DNA of 64,000 nucleotides from Chitinophaga varians. Its GTDB lineage: Bacteria > Bacteroidota > Bacteroidia > Chitinophagales > Chitinophagaceae. Every line of letters starts with the position of its first letter. Positions within the stretch are counted from its first letter, which is position 1. Under the pieces are notes generated by a model. That model saw nothing but the letters and a program-made list of their open reading frames with translations, was not told where the DNA came from and made no database searches. A program made the position numbers and the translations under genes. The stretch covers positions 124,001 through 188,000 of the forward strand of contig NZ_JACVFB010000009.1 in assembly GCF_014529945.1 (NCBI RefSeq), written 5' to 3'. Of the stretch, positions 1 to 8,755 are shown in pieces.

Positions 1-2
1 AT

Positions 3-1658
3 GGTAGCGCCAGGATATTGCTGCCGGTGGAAGCTACTGCGGCGCTGAAAGATGAAATCTATTTTAACGTCAGTACCGGGAAAGGAAGTGAATTTATTAC
101 GCTGCCGGTAGAGGTGGCGGATAAAGGATTCCCGGTAAACCTGGCGTTATCGGCTGCTAAACCGGAAAGCTGGCGCTTCAATATGAAAAAAATGGTGCCA
201 GGGACGCTCCGGGTGGACCTGAACCAGTACCAGGAACTGGAAGAGCTGACCATGGAAGTGATCACCGATATGTTGAGGGAACCGCACGGTTGTTTTGAAC
301 AGACATCTTCCACCACTTACCCCAACATTTTTATCCTGAAATATCTACAGCAAACCGGTAAACTGAATCCGGAGATCAAAAAGAAGGCCCGGGATTATCT
401 GCGTAGCGGCTACATCCTGTTGAATAGCTACGAAACACCTGGCGGCGGTTTTGAATGGTTTGGCCATGTGCCGCCTCAGGAAGTGCTGACAGCCTACGGC
501 CTGATGGAGTTCACCGATATGAAAGAGTTTATTAAGGTGGACGAAGCCATGCTGACGCGCACCAAAAAATTCCTGCTGCGCCGCCGCAATGGAAAAGGAG
601 GTTTCAGCCTGGAAGCCTCCAAAAGTTACCAGCTCGGAGCCGTGCCTTACAGCGTGGCCAACACCTACATCGTATATGCGATGGCGAAAGCAGGCGTGGG
701 ACAGGAGATTATCCCGGAATATGAGGCGGCGCTGAAAACAGCGCTGAAAAGTAACAGCATGTGGCAATTGTCTGTGATGGCCAATGCGGCGCATTATATG
801 GCACGCCCGAATGATTATCAGCAGTTGATGACACTGCTGCGGCAGGGCATAGCTAATAACACCCTGACGAAAAGCAGCGTGGTGGGCGCCTCCGGCACTT
901 CGCTCACCGTGGAAACGATGGCCTGGTATGGACTGGCACTGGTGAAAGATCAAAATAACATCGTGGAACTGAGCCTCCTGATGCAGTCGATCATGAAGCA
1001 GCGTAACAGCTATGGTTTTGGGTCTACCCAGTCCACCCTGTTGACCCTGGAACTGCTGACGGCATATGCAAAAATGGTCACCTGGCAAAAAGGGGCCGCT
1101 GTAAATAGTTTTAGCATCAACCAGTCGCCGGTACTCCCCGGCAAAATAGACCCGGCACTGCTGCAGGAAGGCAATAATACCTTTACAGCAACCACCTCCG
1201 ATACGATCGGTGTTATGCCATACTGCCTCAATGTCAACTACCAGGTATTCTTCCCGGAAAACGATGCAGCAGGACCATTAGCACTCCATACTTCACTGGG
1301 CGCTACGCAGGCAAAAGTCGGTGAAACCGTCAGGATGAACGTGACGGTGAAAAATGAAACGGATAAAGGCCAGCCGATGTCTGTGGCTAAAATAGGCATC
1401 CCGGCAGGGTTGTCGGTGCAGCCATGGCAACTGAAAGAATTGGCCGAAACGAAAAAGATCACCCACTATGAGATATTCGACAACTATCTGGTGATTTACT
1501 GGATGGACTTTAACCCGGATGAAAACAAAACAATCTACCTTGATCTCAAAGCTGAAATAGCCGGTACCTACAAAGGTAAGGCGGGCAATGTATACCTCTA
1601 TTATACACCGGAATATAAACACTGGAACGCCGGACTGGATATCGATATCCGGGAGTAA
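3..1658 (+). CDS. Alpha-2-macroglobulin family protein, C-terminal part (5' end outside window)
   Basis: The reading frame is open to the left edge of the window, so only the last ~550 residues are visible; these proteins are usually 1500-2000 residues. The intact thioester motif GCFEQ lies at about 288-302. It is followed by the alternating helices of the alpha/alpha-toroid thioester domain and then a beta-rich receptor-binding-like end. In bacteria these envelope proteins trap attacking proteases through the Cys-Gln thioester. A perfect 11-bp hairpin (1681-1708) follows the stop and probably ends the transcript. The family assignment is firm; the signal peptide and any partner such as pbpC cannot be seen. 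Confidence 0.9.
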   Translation, partial: GSARILLPVEATAALKDEIYFNVSTGKGSEFITLPVEVADKGFPVNLALSAAKPESWRFNMKKMVPGTLRVDLNQYQELEELTMEVITDMLREPHGCFEQTSSTTYPNIFILKYLQQTGKLNPEIKKKARDYLRSGYILLNSYETPGGGFEWFGHVPPQEVLTAYGLMEFTDMKEFIKVDEAMLTRTKKFLLRRRNGKGGFSLEASKSYQLGAVPYSVANTYIVYAMAKAGVGQEIIPEYEAALKTALKSNSMWQLSVMANAAHYMARPNDYQQLMTLLRQGIANNTLTKSSVVGASGTSLTVETMAWYGLALVKDQNNIVELSLLMQSIMKQRNSYGFGSTQSTLLTLELLTAYAKMVTWQKGAAVNSFSINQSPVLPGKIDPALLQEGNNTFTATTSDTIGVMPYCLNVNYQVFFPENDAAGPLALHTSLGATQAKVGETVRMNVTVKNETDKGQPMSVAKIGIPAGLSVQPWQLKELAETKKITHYEIFDNYLVIYWMDFNPDENKTIYLDLKAEIAGTYKGKAGNVYLYYTPEYKHWNAGLDIDIRE

Positions 1659-1680
1659 CAACAGATGAACAAAAAAAATA

Positions 1681-1720
1681 TGCCGCGGAAAGCAACTTTT
1701 CCGCGGCACAGTCGTCTTTT
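1681..1720 (+). terminator. Intrinsic terminator after the alpha-2-macroglobulin gene
   Basis: The 11-bp arms TGCCGCGGAAA and TTTCCGCGGCA enclose a 6-nt loop (1681-1708). A T-rich run follows (to about 1715). It begins 22 bases after the stop codon. Confidence 0.75.
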
Positions 1721-1815
1721 TAAGAAAGCAACAGATTTAAATGTTTCGTTTTTGCTACATTCGTTTATCCGGAAAAAGTAAGCTCTGGAGAAGACCCTTT
1801 AACAATCAACCGCTT

Positions 1816-4800
1816 ATGATGAAAAATGCTCTGCTGGCATTGTCATGCCTGTTAGCGACTCAATCCCAGGCGCAGGTGAGCGCCAGCCTGTTCCGCTACC
1901 CGGACGTTTCCCGTACTCAAATTGCTTTCAGCTACGCCAACGACATCTGGCTGGTGCCAAAAGAAGGAGGTACTGCTGTCAGGATTACTTCTCCGGCCGG
2001 GATGGAGATGTATCCCCGCTTTTCGCCGGATGGCAGTAAGCTGGCTTTCACCGGCAACTACGATGGTAACCTCGACGCCTATGTGATGCCGGTAACCGGC
2101 GGTGTGCCGGTCAGGCTTACCCAACACGGGAATCCTGATATCGTGATCGACTGGACGCTGGACGGCAAACAGGTGCTTTTCTCCTCCCGGCGTGAAAGCA
2201 CCAAAGACCGGTTCAATCAGTTTTACACCATCCCTGAAAACGGTGGCGCCCCCACTAAACTGCCATTGGCTTATGCTGAATTTGGCAGCTATTCACCCGA
2301 TGGTAAAAGCATCGCAGTCACTACCCGCTCACAAAGCAGCCGCACCTGGAAACGCTACCGTGGCGGTATGAAAGCGGATATTCACATCTATCATTTCGAT
2401 ACCGGCCTGTCTGAGAACATTTCTGCTAAAAGTGAAGGCGGCGATGAGTTTCCAATGTGGTACAAGAACAACATTTATTTGTTGTCTGACCGCGGACCGG
2501 AAAAGAGAATGAACCTCTGGCGATATAAAACAGATACCAAGACCTTTGAACAGGTAACGCATTATACGGACTATGACGTACACACCCCGGCCATCGGACC
2601 GGAAGATATTGTGTACGAAGCGGGTGGTAAACTGTATACGCTCTCTCTCGAATCTCAGCAATCCAAAGAAGTAAAAATTAATATCACTACAGACGTAGCC
2701 ACCCTGAAACCCAAGACTATCAAAGCTGATAAGGATATTATGTACGCAGATATCAGCCCTGATGGCAAACGTGCACTGATCGGTGCACGCGGAGAAGTGT
2801 TCTCCCTGCCCGCAGAAAACGGTTTTGTGAAAGATCTCACCCGCACCAGCGGCGCGGCTGAACGGGATGCTGCCTGGTCTCCCAATGGTAAATACATCGC
2901 CTGGTGGAGTGATCAGACCGGCGATTATGAACTGTGGCTGGCGGAAAATGGTAAAGAAGAGGCAGCGAAACAAGTGACCCATCTCGGTCCCGGTTTCCGT
3001 TATCATACCTATTGGTCGCCGGACAATAAAAAGATTGCTTATATCGACCAGACCATGCGCATCAATATCATTGATGTGGCCACCGGTAAAGTGACCAACG
3101 TAGATAAAGCCCTGCACTATGCCGAGGATGGCCTAAGCAACTGGCAATGCAGCTGGTCGTCCGATAGCCGCTGGTTAACGTATAGCCGTGACTGTGAGAA
3201 TATGCACAATGCGGTGTTTCTGTACAATGTGCCCGGCAATCAACGTCACCAGATCACCAGCAGCTATTACGAAAGCATAGAACCGGTATTTGATCCGGAA
3301 GGTAAATACCTGTACCTGCTCACCAACAGGACTTTCAAGCCTATCTACAGCGACGTGGAAAATACCTTCATCTATGCCAATACTACTAAGGTGGCGGCCA
3401 TCAGCCTGCGGAAAGATGTGCCGCCGGTGATGTCCACCGAAAATGATGCGGTAGAGGTAAGTAAGGATTCTGCACAATCATCTCCCAAAAAAGAAGATAA
3501 AAAGAAAGGAGAGGAGACGGCTAAGAACAACAATGAGGTAAAGATTGATCTGGACAACATAGAATCCCGCTTGTATATGCTGCCCGTGGAAGCCGGCAAC
3601 TATTCCCGTGTTGCTGCGGTAAAAGGTAAGGTACTTTATAATAATGTTTCCAATACCGGTTCTGCCGACAGAAATGTCACCCTTAAATATTTCGATCTGG
3701 AGAAACGGGAAGAAAAAGAAATTATCAAAGATCCGGGAAGATATCAGATCTCTGCTGATGGTAAAAAAATCCTCGTTACCGGTGAGCGTTATGCGATCAT
3801 CGATCTGGCGCCTAACCAGAAGGTAGACAAAAACCTCCGCATCAATGAAATGAGCATGCAGCTCGATCCTGTGCAGGAATGGAAACAACTGTTCAACGAG
3901 GCATGGCGCATAGAACGTGACTATTTCTATGATCCTCATTTGCATGGTGTTAACTGGAATGAAGTAAAGGAGAAATACAGCCGCATCCTCGAAGGCGCCC
4001 GCACCCGCGAAGAAGTAAACTTTGTGATCGGTGAAATGATCGCGGAGCTGAACGCCTCGCATGCTTATGTTTTCGGTGGAGACCTCGAAACCACTAAGGA
4101 GATGAACGTAGGCTACCTCGGAGCCGACTGGGAAGCAGATGGTAAGTACTACAAGATCAAACATATTGTCCGCGGAGCTGACTGGGACGCGGAAGCCCGT
4201 TCCCCGCTGGCGGAACCAGGCATCAATATTCCCGAAGGCACTTATATCCTGGCGGTGAATGGTGTGCCGCTGACTACCGCTACTGAACCCTTTAATGCCT
4301 TCCAGGGCCTGGGCGGCAAAGCGGTGGAGCTCACCTATAACAGCCGTCCTTCTTTCGACGGCGCTAAGACAGCAGTGGTAAAAACCATCAGCAATGAATA
4401 TCGCCTGCGTCACCTTGCCTGGATAGAAAGTAACCGTAAACACATCGCTGAGGTGACAAATGACCAGGTAGGTTATATCTTTGTGCCCAGCACAGGCATC
4501 GACGGGCAGGATGAACTGGTGCGCCAGTTCAGTGCACAGTGGAACAAAGCGGCGCTGATCATCGACGAACGCTTCAATAACGGCGGCCAGATCCCGGACC
4601 GTTTCATCGAGCTGCTCGCCCGCAAACCGCTGGCTTACTGGGCTACCCGCGATGGCGCACCACTGGCTGCACCACAGATCGGCCACTTTGGTCCCAAGGT
4701 GATGCTTATCAATGGCTGGAGTGGTTCCGGTGGTGATGCGTTTCCGGATTACTTCCGCAGGACAGGCCTCGGTCCGTTGATCGGTACCCGTACCTGGGGC

Positions 4801-5061
4801 GGCCTTATCGGGTATTCCGGTACGCCCGGCCTGATTGATGGTGGAAGTGTGACAGCGCCCAGCTTCCGTATGTACAGCCCTGAAGGCACCTGGTTCCGCG
4901 AAGGGCACGGCGTAGATCCGGATATCCTGGTGGACGAAAATCTCGGTGATATGGCCAAAGGAATAGATCCACAGATCGAACGCGCTATTACAGAAATCAA
5001 AGCGCTGTTGCAGAAAAAAGGATATAAAGCCCCGGCTTTTCCGACATATGAAAACAGATAA
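1816..5061 (+). CDS. Tricorn protease homologue (S41 family peptidase with PD40 propeller)
   Basis: 1081 residues if started at ATG 1816, which begins a clear signal peptide ending near QSQAQ; the frame could open at 1741 but that adds an unlikely N-terminus. The N-terminal half carries repeated SPDG-type beta-propeller blades. A charged Ser/Lys/Glu linker follows near residues 555-580, then the Tricorn core, a PDZ-like region and an S41 serine protease domain. Candidate catalytic residues are Ser748-His749 (ASHAYVF), Ser971 in the SGSGGD loop, and Glu1029; their order and spacing match the Tricorn tetrad. It probably degrades peptides in the periplasm. A strong hairpin terminator follows. 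Confidence 0.92.
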   Translation: MMKNALLALSCLLATQSQAQVSASLFRYPDVSRTQIAFSYANDIWLVPKEGGTAVRITSPAGMEMYPRFSPDGSKLAFTGNYDGNLDAYVMPVTGGVPVRLTQHGNPDIVIDWTLDGKQVLFSSRRESTKDRFNQFYTIPENGGAPTKLPLAYAEFGSYSPDGKSIAVTTRSQSSRTWKRYRGGMKADIHIYHFDTGLSENISAKSEGGDEFPMWYKNNIYLLSDRGPEKRMNLWRYKTDTKTFEQVTHYTDYDVHTPAIGPEDIVYEAGGKLYTLSLESQQSKEVKINITTDVATLKPKTIKADKDIMYADISPDGKRALIGARGEVFSLPAENGFVKDLTRTSGAAERDAAWSPNGKYIAWWSDQTGDYELWLAENGKEEAAKQVTHLGPGFRYHTYWSPDNKKIAYIDQTMRINIIDVATGKVTNVDKALHYAEDGLSNWQCSWSSDSRWLTYSRDCENMHNAVFLYNVPGNQRHQITSSYYESIEPVFDPEGKYLYLLTNRTFKPIYSDVENTFIYANTTKVAAISLRKDVPPVMSTENDAVEVSKDSAQSSPKKEDKKKGEETAKNNNEVKIDLDNIESRLYMLPVEAGNYSRVAAVKGKVLYNNVSNTGSADRNVTLKYFDLEKREEKEIIKDPGRYQISADGKKILVTGERYAIIDLAPNQKVDKNLRINEMSMQLDPVQEWKQLFNEAWRIERDYFYDPHLHGVNWNEVKEKYSRILEGARTREEVNFVIGEMIAELNASHAYVFGGDLETTKEMNVGYLGADWEADGKYYKIKHIVRGADWDAEARSPLAEPGINIPEGTYILAVNGVPLTTATEPFNAFQGLGGKAVELTYNSRPSFDGAKTAVVKTISNEYRLRHLAWIESNRKHIAEVTNDQVGYIFVPSTGIDGQDELVRQFSAQWNKAALIIDERFNNGGQIPDRFIELLARKPLAYWATRDGAPLAAPQIGHFGPKVMLINGWSGSGGDAFPDYFRRTGLGPLIGTRTWGGLIGYSGTPGLIDGGSVTAPSFRMYSPEGTWFREGHGVDPDILVDENLGDMAKGIDPQIERAITEIKALLQKKGYKAPAFPTYENR

Positions 5062-5086
5062 CGTATATCTTTAACCGTTATGTTGT

Positions 5087-5130
5087 CAGCCCGTTTGGTA
5101 CACCGCTACCGAACGGGCTGATACTTTTAA
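5087..5130 (+). terminator. Intrinsic terminator after the Tricorn-like gene
   Basis: The arms CAGCCCGTT and AACGGGCTG are continued by GGTA/TACC around a short loop (5087-5120). The sequence ATACTTTTAA follows. It lies 25 bases after the stop. Confidence 0.75.
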
Positions 5131-5140
5131 AACTGTCCAC

Positions 5141-6319
5141 ATGAACACAACCGCTCCTTACAGGGTAGCTTCCATCGACGTGCTGCGTGGCCTGGTGATG
5201 GTGATCATGGCGCTGGACCATACCCGCGATTTTTTCCACATCACGGCCATGACGGCAGACCCGCTCAATCCGGCCACTACCACAACGATGCTGTTCTTTA
5301 CCCGTTGGATCACCCATTTCTGCGCGCCAACTTTTGTTTTCCTCTCCGGCGTTTCCGCTTTCCTGGCAGCGCAAAAGAAAACAAGACAGGAGGCAGCCCT
5401 CTTCCTGATCAAAAGGGGACTGTGGCTGGTGGTGGTGGAAGTGACGGTGATCACACTGGGCCTGACGTTTAATCCCTTCTTTAACTTTGTGATTCTACAG
5501 GTGATATGGGCCATCGGATGGAGCATGGTAATATTGGGACTGCTCAGCTGGTGGTCGTGGAATGCGGTGCTGGTAGCAGGACTGCTGCTGTTCTTTGGGC
5601 ATAACGTGGTCGATTATATGAAGTTGCCCGCAGCGGGGCCGGCGTCTGTAGCGTGGCTGATGTTGCTCACTTCCCGCGGTGGCATCGTGCCGCTGAATGC
5701 TACCCATTTGATAGGTGCGTTCTATGCTGTATTACCATGGACAGGTATCATGCTGCTGGGATATTGTATAGGCCGGTGGTTTGCCCGCGATTTTCCGGCA
5801 GAGAAAAGAAAACAACGGTTGATGATCACCGGCGCAGCGTTGATCGTGATGTTTGTGTTGTTACGCTGGATAAACGGATATGGCAACCCTGTTCCCCGCA
5901 AAATATATCCCGATCTCTGGTCTAATGTCTTATCCTTCCTGGATACCAGCAAATACCCGCCCTCCCTGCAATTTGCCGGGATGACCCTCGGGCCTGCATT
6001 GCTGGCGCTGGCTGCGTTTGAAAAGATACAGCAGACAAAAAATAATGTGCTGGCGATTTATGGCCGCGTACCTTTTTTCTATTACGTGTTACACTTTTAC
6101 CTGCTGCATACCGTGTTGGTCGTTGCATTTTTTGCGGCGGGATATCATTCGGCGCAGATTGCGCAGATACCTTTCTGGTTCAGACCGGCCGATTTCGGAT
6201 ATGCGTTGCCGGGAGTGTATCTCGTCTGGGCTGCTGTAGTGGCTGTTTTGTATAGGCCTTGCCGTTGGTTCGACCGATATCGGTCCACACACCGGCATTG
6301 GTGGTTAAGTTATTTGTAG
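5141..6319 (+). CDS. HGSNAT/DUF1624-like multi-pass membrane protein
   Basis: 392 residues with about ten hydrophobic segments. The N-terminal signature RVASIDVLRGLVMVIMALDH is typical of the heparan-alpha-glucosaminide N-acetyltransferase catalytic domain (DUF1624, YeiB/OpgC-like acyltransferases). Members move acyl groups across the inner membrane; the substrate here is unknown. The start ATG lies 20 bases after the upstream terminator, so the gene probably has its own promoter overlapping that hairpin region. The family call is good; the enzymatic role is inferred. Confidence 0.8.
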   Translation: MNTTAPYRVASIDVLRGLVMVIMALDHTRDFFHITAMTADPLNPATTTTMLFFTRWITHFCAPTFVFLSGVSAFLAAQKKTRQEAALFLIKRGLWLVVVEVTVITLGLTFNPFFNFVILQVIWAIGWSMVILGLLSWWSWNAVLVAGLLLFFGHNVVDYMKLPAAGPASVAWLMLLTSRGGIVPLNATHLIGAFYAVLPWTGIMLLGYCIGRWFARDFPAEKRKQRLMITGAALIVMFVLLRWINGYGNPVPRKIYPDLWSNVLSFLDTSKYPPSLQFAGMTLGPALLALAAFEKIQQTKNNVLAIYGRVPFFYYVLHFYLLHTVLVVAFFAAGYHSAQIAQIPFWFRPADFGYALPGVYLVWAAVVAVLYRPCRWFDRYRSTHRHWWLSYL

Positions 6320-6368
6320 AAGGTGATGGAGAAGAAAGTTGAGGTGAAAGGCAGTACAACAGAGCGCG

Positions 6369-6719
6369 TCAGGCCGGGTTGCTGCGTGCGCGTAGCCTGA
6401 ACGCCGTGATAATAGGGAATAACAGCAGTAATAGCAGAAAGCCGACCGGTTTGTGATGATACACACCCTGTATCAGTCGCGCTATGCCCAGCAGGAGGCA
6501 AAGAAGGTTGACCTGACCGGCCAGCCGTGAATACTGCTGCCGCAGCAACAGTACGTTGCCCAGCGTGGCCAGTATCAGCAGGCTGTAAAAACCGAGGAAC
6601 TGTTTTCCCGCCAGATGAAAAGGATTAAGCCGGTGATAGGAAAAATTCAGGAAGATAAGGATGGCTGCCACACAGGCCGCCAGTATGATGTAGCTGGTTT
6701 GTTTGGAGATGGTCCGCAT
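6369..6719 (-). CDS. Small hypothetical membrane protein
   Basis: 116 residues with about four hydrophobic segments (near residues 11-26, 42-56, 69-85 and 91-107) and a basic C-terminus. I do not recognise the family. It starts 40 bases downstream of the GRDP-like gene on the same strand, so the two are likely co-transcribed and this protein may assist or anchor that product in the membrane. Codon use resembles its neighbours, and the length and uninterrupted frame favour a real gene. Confidence 0.6.
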   Translation of the reverse strand: MRTISKQTSYIILAACVAAILIFLNFSYHRLNPFHLAGKQFLGFYSLLILATLGNVLLLRQQYSRLAGQVNLLCLLLGIARLIQGVYHHKPVGFLLLLLLFPIITAFRLRARSNPA

Positions 6720-6759
6720 AAGTTATTTGTTTTAACGTGAAGGAATATTGACTAAAGGC

Positions 6760-7500
6760 TCAGCTGCCACCGCAGCCGCCGCATCCTCCTCCGCATCCAC
6801 CTCCGCAGCTGCTGCCACAACTGCTTCCGCAGGAACTGCCGCTGCTGCAGGAGCTGCCGGAGGAACCATCGCTGCTTTCGCCTTTGATGCTTTTGCGGGC
6901 GCTATGATAAGCGACGAGCGCGAGTACGATCAGTCCGAAAACGGTTTCTCCGGGAGTACAGCCGGTCAGCAGGATACTGAGGAGTAAGAGAAGAGGCAGA
7001 AGCCGTGTAAAGAAGCGGGAGCGTGGATTTTTTTTGGGAGAACGTGGGGTATGGTGCCAGATGTCGGCAGGGGGACTTTCGCCGAAAACGGTCTGATACA
7101 GCCGGAGTGTGTTTTCAAACCAATCGTGGTGCCTGGTTTGTTCCGGTGGCCCGCCCTTGGAAGGATGATGGTGCAACTTGCGGCCGAGGACATGGGGGCA
7201 GAAATGTTCCCAGTAATTTTCTGTGTAAAGCAGGTGTTTGTGCCATACCTGATCAATCACATACGAAGGGGAAGCGCCGGTAGGGGAGATACAGCAGAGA
7301 TAGATAAACCGGCGGTACTCTGCAATGGCCCTGCTGGTAAAGTGTTCGTTCCAGTCGTTTTCCCGGGCCAGTTTTCGCGAGAAGGGAAGCGCGGCGGTGG
7401 GATCATCTAAATGAAAGGCGGTAATCCCCTGCCAAAGCGGGTCCTGTCTGAATGTGGTGCCTCCGCGGATACGAGGCGTGATGCTAATGGTACTTGTCAT
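6760..7500 (-). CDS. GRDP-like protein with C-terminal Cys/Gly/Ser-rich tail
   Basis: 246 residues. Residues ~50-130 resemble the glycine-rich domain protein-like family (GRDP): YRRFIYLCCISP, then VIDQVWHKHLLYTENYWEHF with its W-H-x-H signature, and a His-rich segment. One hydrophobic segment (about residues 165-200, RLLPLLLLLSILLTGC then GLIVLALVAYH) likely spans the membrane. The last ~35 residues are almost only Ser, Gly and regularly spaced Cys (GSSCGSSCGSSCGGGCGGGC), ending CGGCGGS. Such tails are known on some bacterial membrane proteins of unknown role. The function here is unknown; metal binding or cross-linking is a guess. The start is ATG 7500; the downstream membrane gene is probably in the same operon. 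Confidence 0.7.
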   Translation of the reverse strand: MTSTISITPRIRGGTTFRQDPLWQGITAFHLDDPTAALPFSRKLARENDWNEHFTSRAIAEYRRFIYLCCISPTGASPSYVIDQVWHKHLLYTENYWEHFCPHVLGRKLHHHPSKGGPPEQTRHHDWFENTLRLYQTVFGESPPADIWHHTPRSPKKNPRSRFFTRLLPLLLLLSILLTGCTPGETVFGLIVLALVAYHSARKSIKGESSDGSSGSSCSSGSSCGSSCGSSCGGGCGGGCGGCGGS

Positions 7501-7601
7501 ATGTTCGTTTTTTATTTGAAAGTAAATTCGCTTTTTCCCATAATACCGGAATCTTCTGATTATCTTACAGCGTCTTTTTTTCGTCTTAAAATCGTATTAT
7601 T

Positions 7602-8495
7602 ATGACTAGGGAAGAGTTAGTTAACCTGGAACGCCTGATGAATTATATCTCCTGGCATTTCCTTCGTAAAAAAGAATGGAAGGACGTCTCCAAAACGGAA
7701 TGGGCGCACGTTGCGGGGGAATTTAATGCCTTGCTCGACAAACAACGGAAAAAGAAAAAGCTGTCGGTGGCGCCGCTCACTTTCGGAGATAATTATTTCT
7801 ACGAACACCTGATCATCAAAAAACTCAAACCCTGGAAAAGCCGGACAGCCGCAGCAGCTATCAGCAGCCCGAACTTCGCCCGGTTAAATACCATCGCTAA
7901 CGCGCTGGGATATACGAATTACATCGATTTTATCAATACCGCCACGGAAGGTTTTCCCTTTCATGAGCTGAAGATCAATATCCCGCTGGCGCCGGTCAAC
8001 CATAAGCTGCTGGAGCACCTGGTAGGGTATTGGTATTGCTATAACCGCAACCTGCCCATGCGTGATCAGGACGAAGAAGACCGTATCTGGCGCTCTTCCC
8101 TGGAAATATACCGCTCAGGCGATGAATACCTGGTAGAACGTACCGGTCGCGACAACCACATGTATTACGGCAAAATCACCTCTTTCGCCAATTATCTTTT
8201 TATCATCATGAACAGCACCACTTTCATCCGGCAGCGCCATTTTGTGGGACGGCTGAAAGATGTGGAAGATAAAATGAAACGCCCCGGTTTTCAGGTCAAC
8301 GAGCTTTCTTTCATCAGCACCTGCGTAAGCTTCACCGAAGAACCGATCGCGCTCTACGAAATCTTCGATCGGGTGCATCATGCCCGCGATTTCGAAAAAG
8401 TATCCATAGACCTGCCTTTCGACAGCCCCCTGTTGCCACAGCGTATCATGACGCACCTGAAAGATGTGCGCGAAAACCGCATCACAGAACACTAA
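7602..8495 (+). CDS. Hypothetical protein
   Basis: 297 residues, soluble, with no signal peptide or membrane segment. The N-terminus is helical and basic (KQRKKKKLS near residues 47-55). Residues ~90-115 (FARLNTIANALGYTNYIDFIN) look like a small helical domain similar to those preceding helix-turn-helix modules. The C-terminal half is mixed alpha/beta. I do not recognise a family. It is divergent from the GRDP-like gene and followed 3 bases after its stop by a long palindromic repeat (8499-8615). Confidence 0.65.
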   Translation: MTREELVNLERLMNYISWHFLRKKEWKDVSKTEWAHVAGEFNALLDKQRKKKKLSVAPLTFGDNYFYEHLIIKKLKPWKSRTAAAAISSPNFARLNTIANALGYTNYIDFINTATEGFPFHELKINIPLAPVNHKLLEHLVGYWYCYNRNLPMRDQDEEDRIWRSSLEIYRSGDEYLVERTGRDNHMYYGKITSFANYLFIIMNSTTFIRQRHFVGRLKDVEDKMKRPGFQVNELSFISTCVSFTEEPIALYEIFDRVHHARDFEKVSIDLPFDSPLLPQRIMTHLKDVRENRITEH

Positions 8496-8498
8496 GCC

Positions 8499-8615
8499 AA
8501 TTACGAATTACTAATTACGAATTACGAATGGAGAAGTCACTTACAACGAGGTTCCTTATTGACCTTCGCAATCAACGACGCTCCATTCGTAATTCGTAAT
8601 TAGTAATTCGTAATT
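8499..8615. repeat. Palindromic element A (period-7 arms)
   Basis: Two perfect 35-bp inverted arms (8499-8533 and 8581-8615) enclose a 47-bp loop. Each arm consists of tandem 7-mers: AATTACG, AATTACT, AATTACG, AATTACG, AATGGAG. It starts 3 bases after the stop codon of the hypothetical gene. Loop positions 8550-8575 match the loop of element H (52661-52686) at 21 of 26 positions, so the two share an ancestor. Confidence 0.9.
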
Positions 8616-8755
8616 CCCTGTGTGTGTCCGGAAACGAACGACGCATGCTTTAAAACCGTACATTTATCTTGAATCGCAAAAGTTAATGTGCTGGTTTTCA
8701 ATGCGTAAAAACATGGCATTGTCTTTTTGCTGCACAGGCAAATACCAACTGTTCA

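Noticed and set aside
1741..1815. Earlier in-frame start of the Tricorn-like gene
   Set aside because: The added 25 residues precede a good signal peptide and overlap the expected promoter region.
3478..4908. 476-codon minus-strand frame
   Set aside because: It lies wholly inside the Tricorn-like gene, has no domain, and its composition is that of a shadow frame.
6748..6987. Plus-strand Ala/Ser/Thr-rich frame
   Set aside because: It is the complement of the Cys/Gly/Ser tail of the GRDP-like gene.
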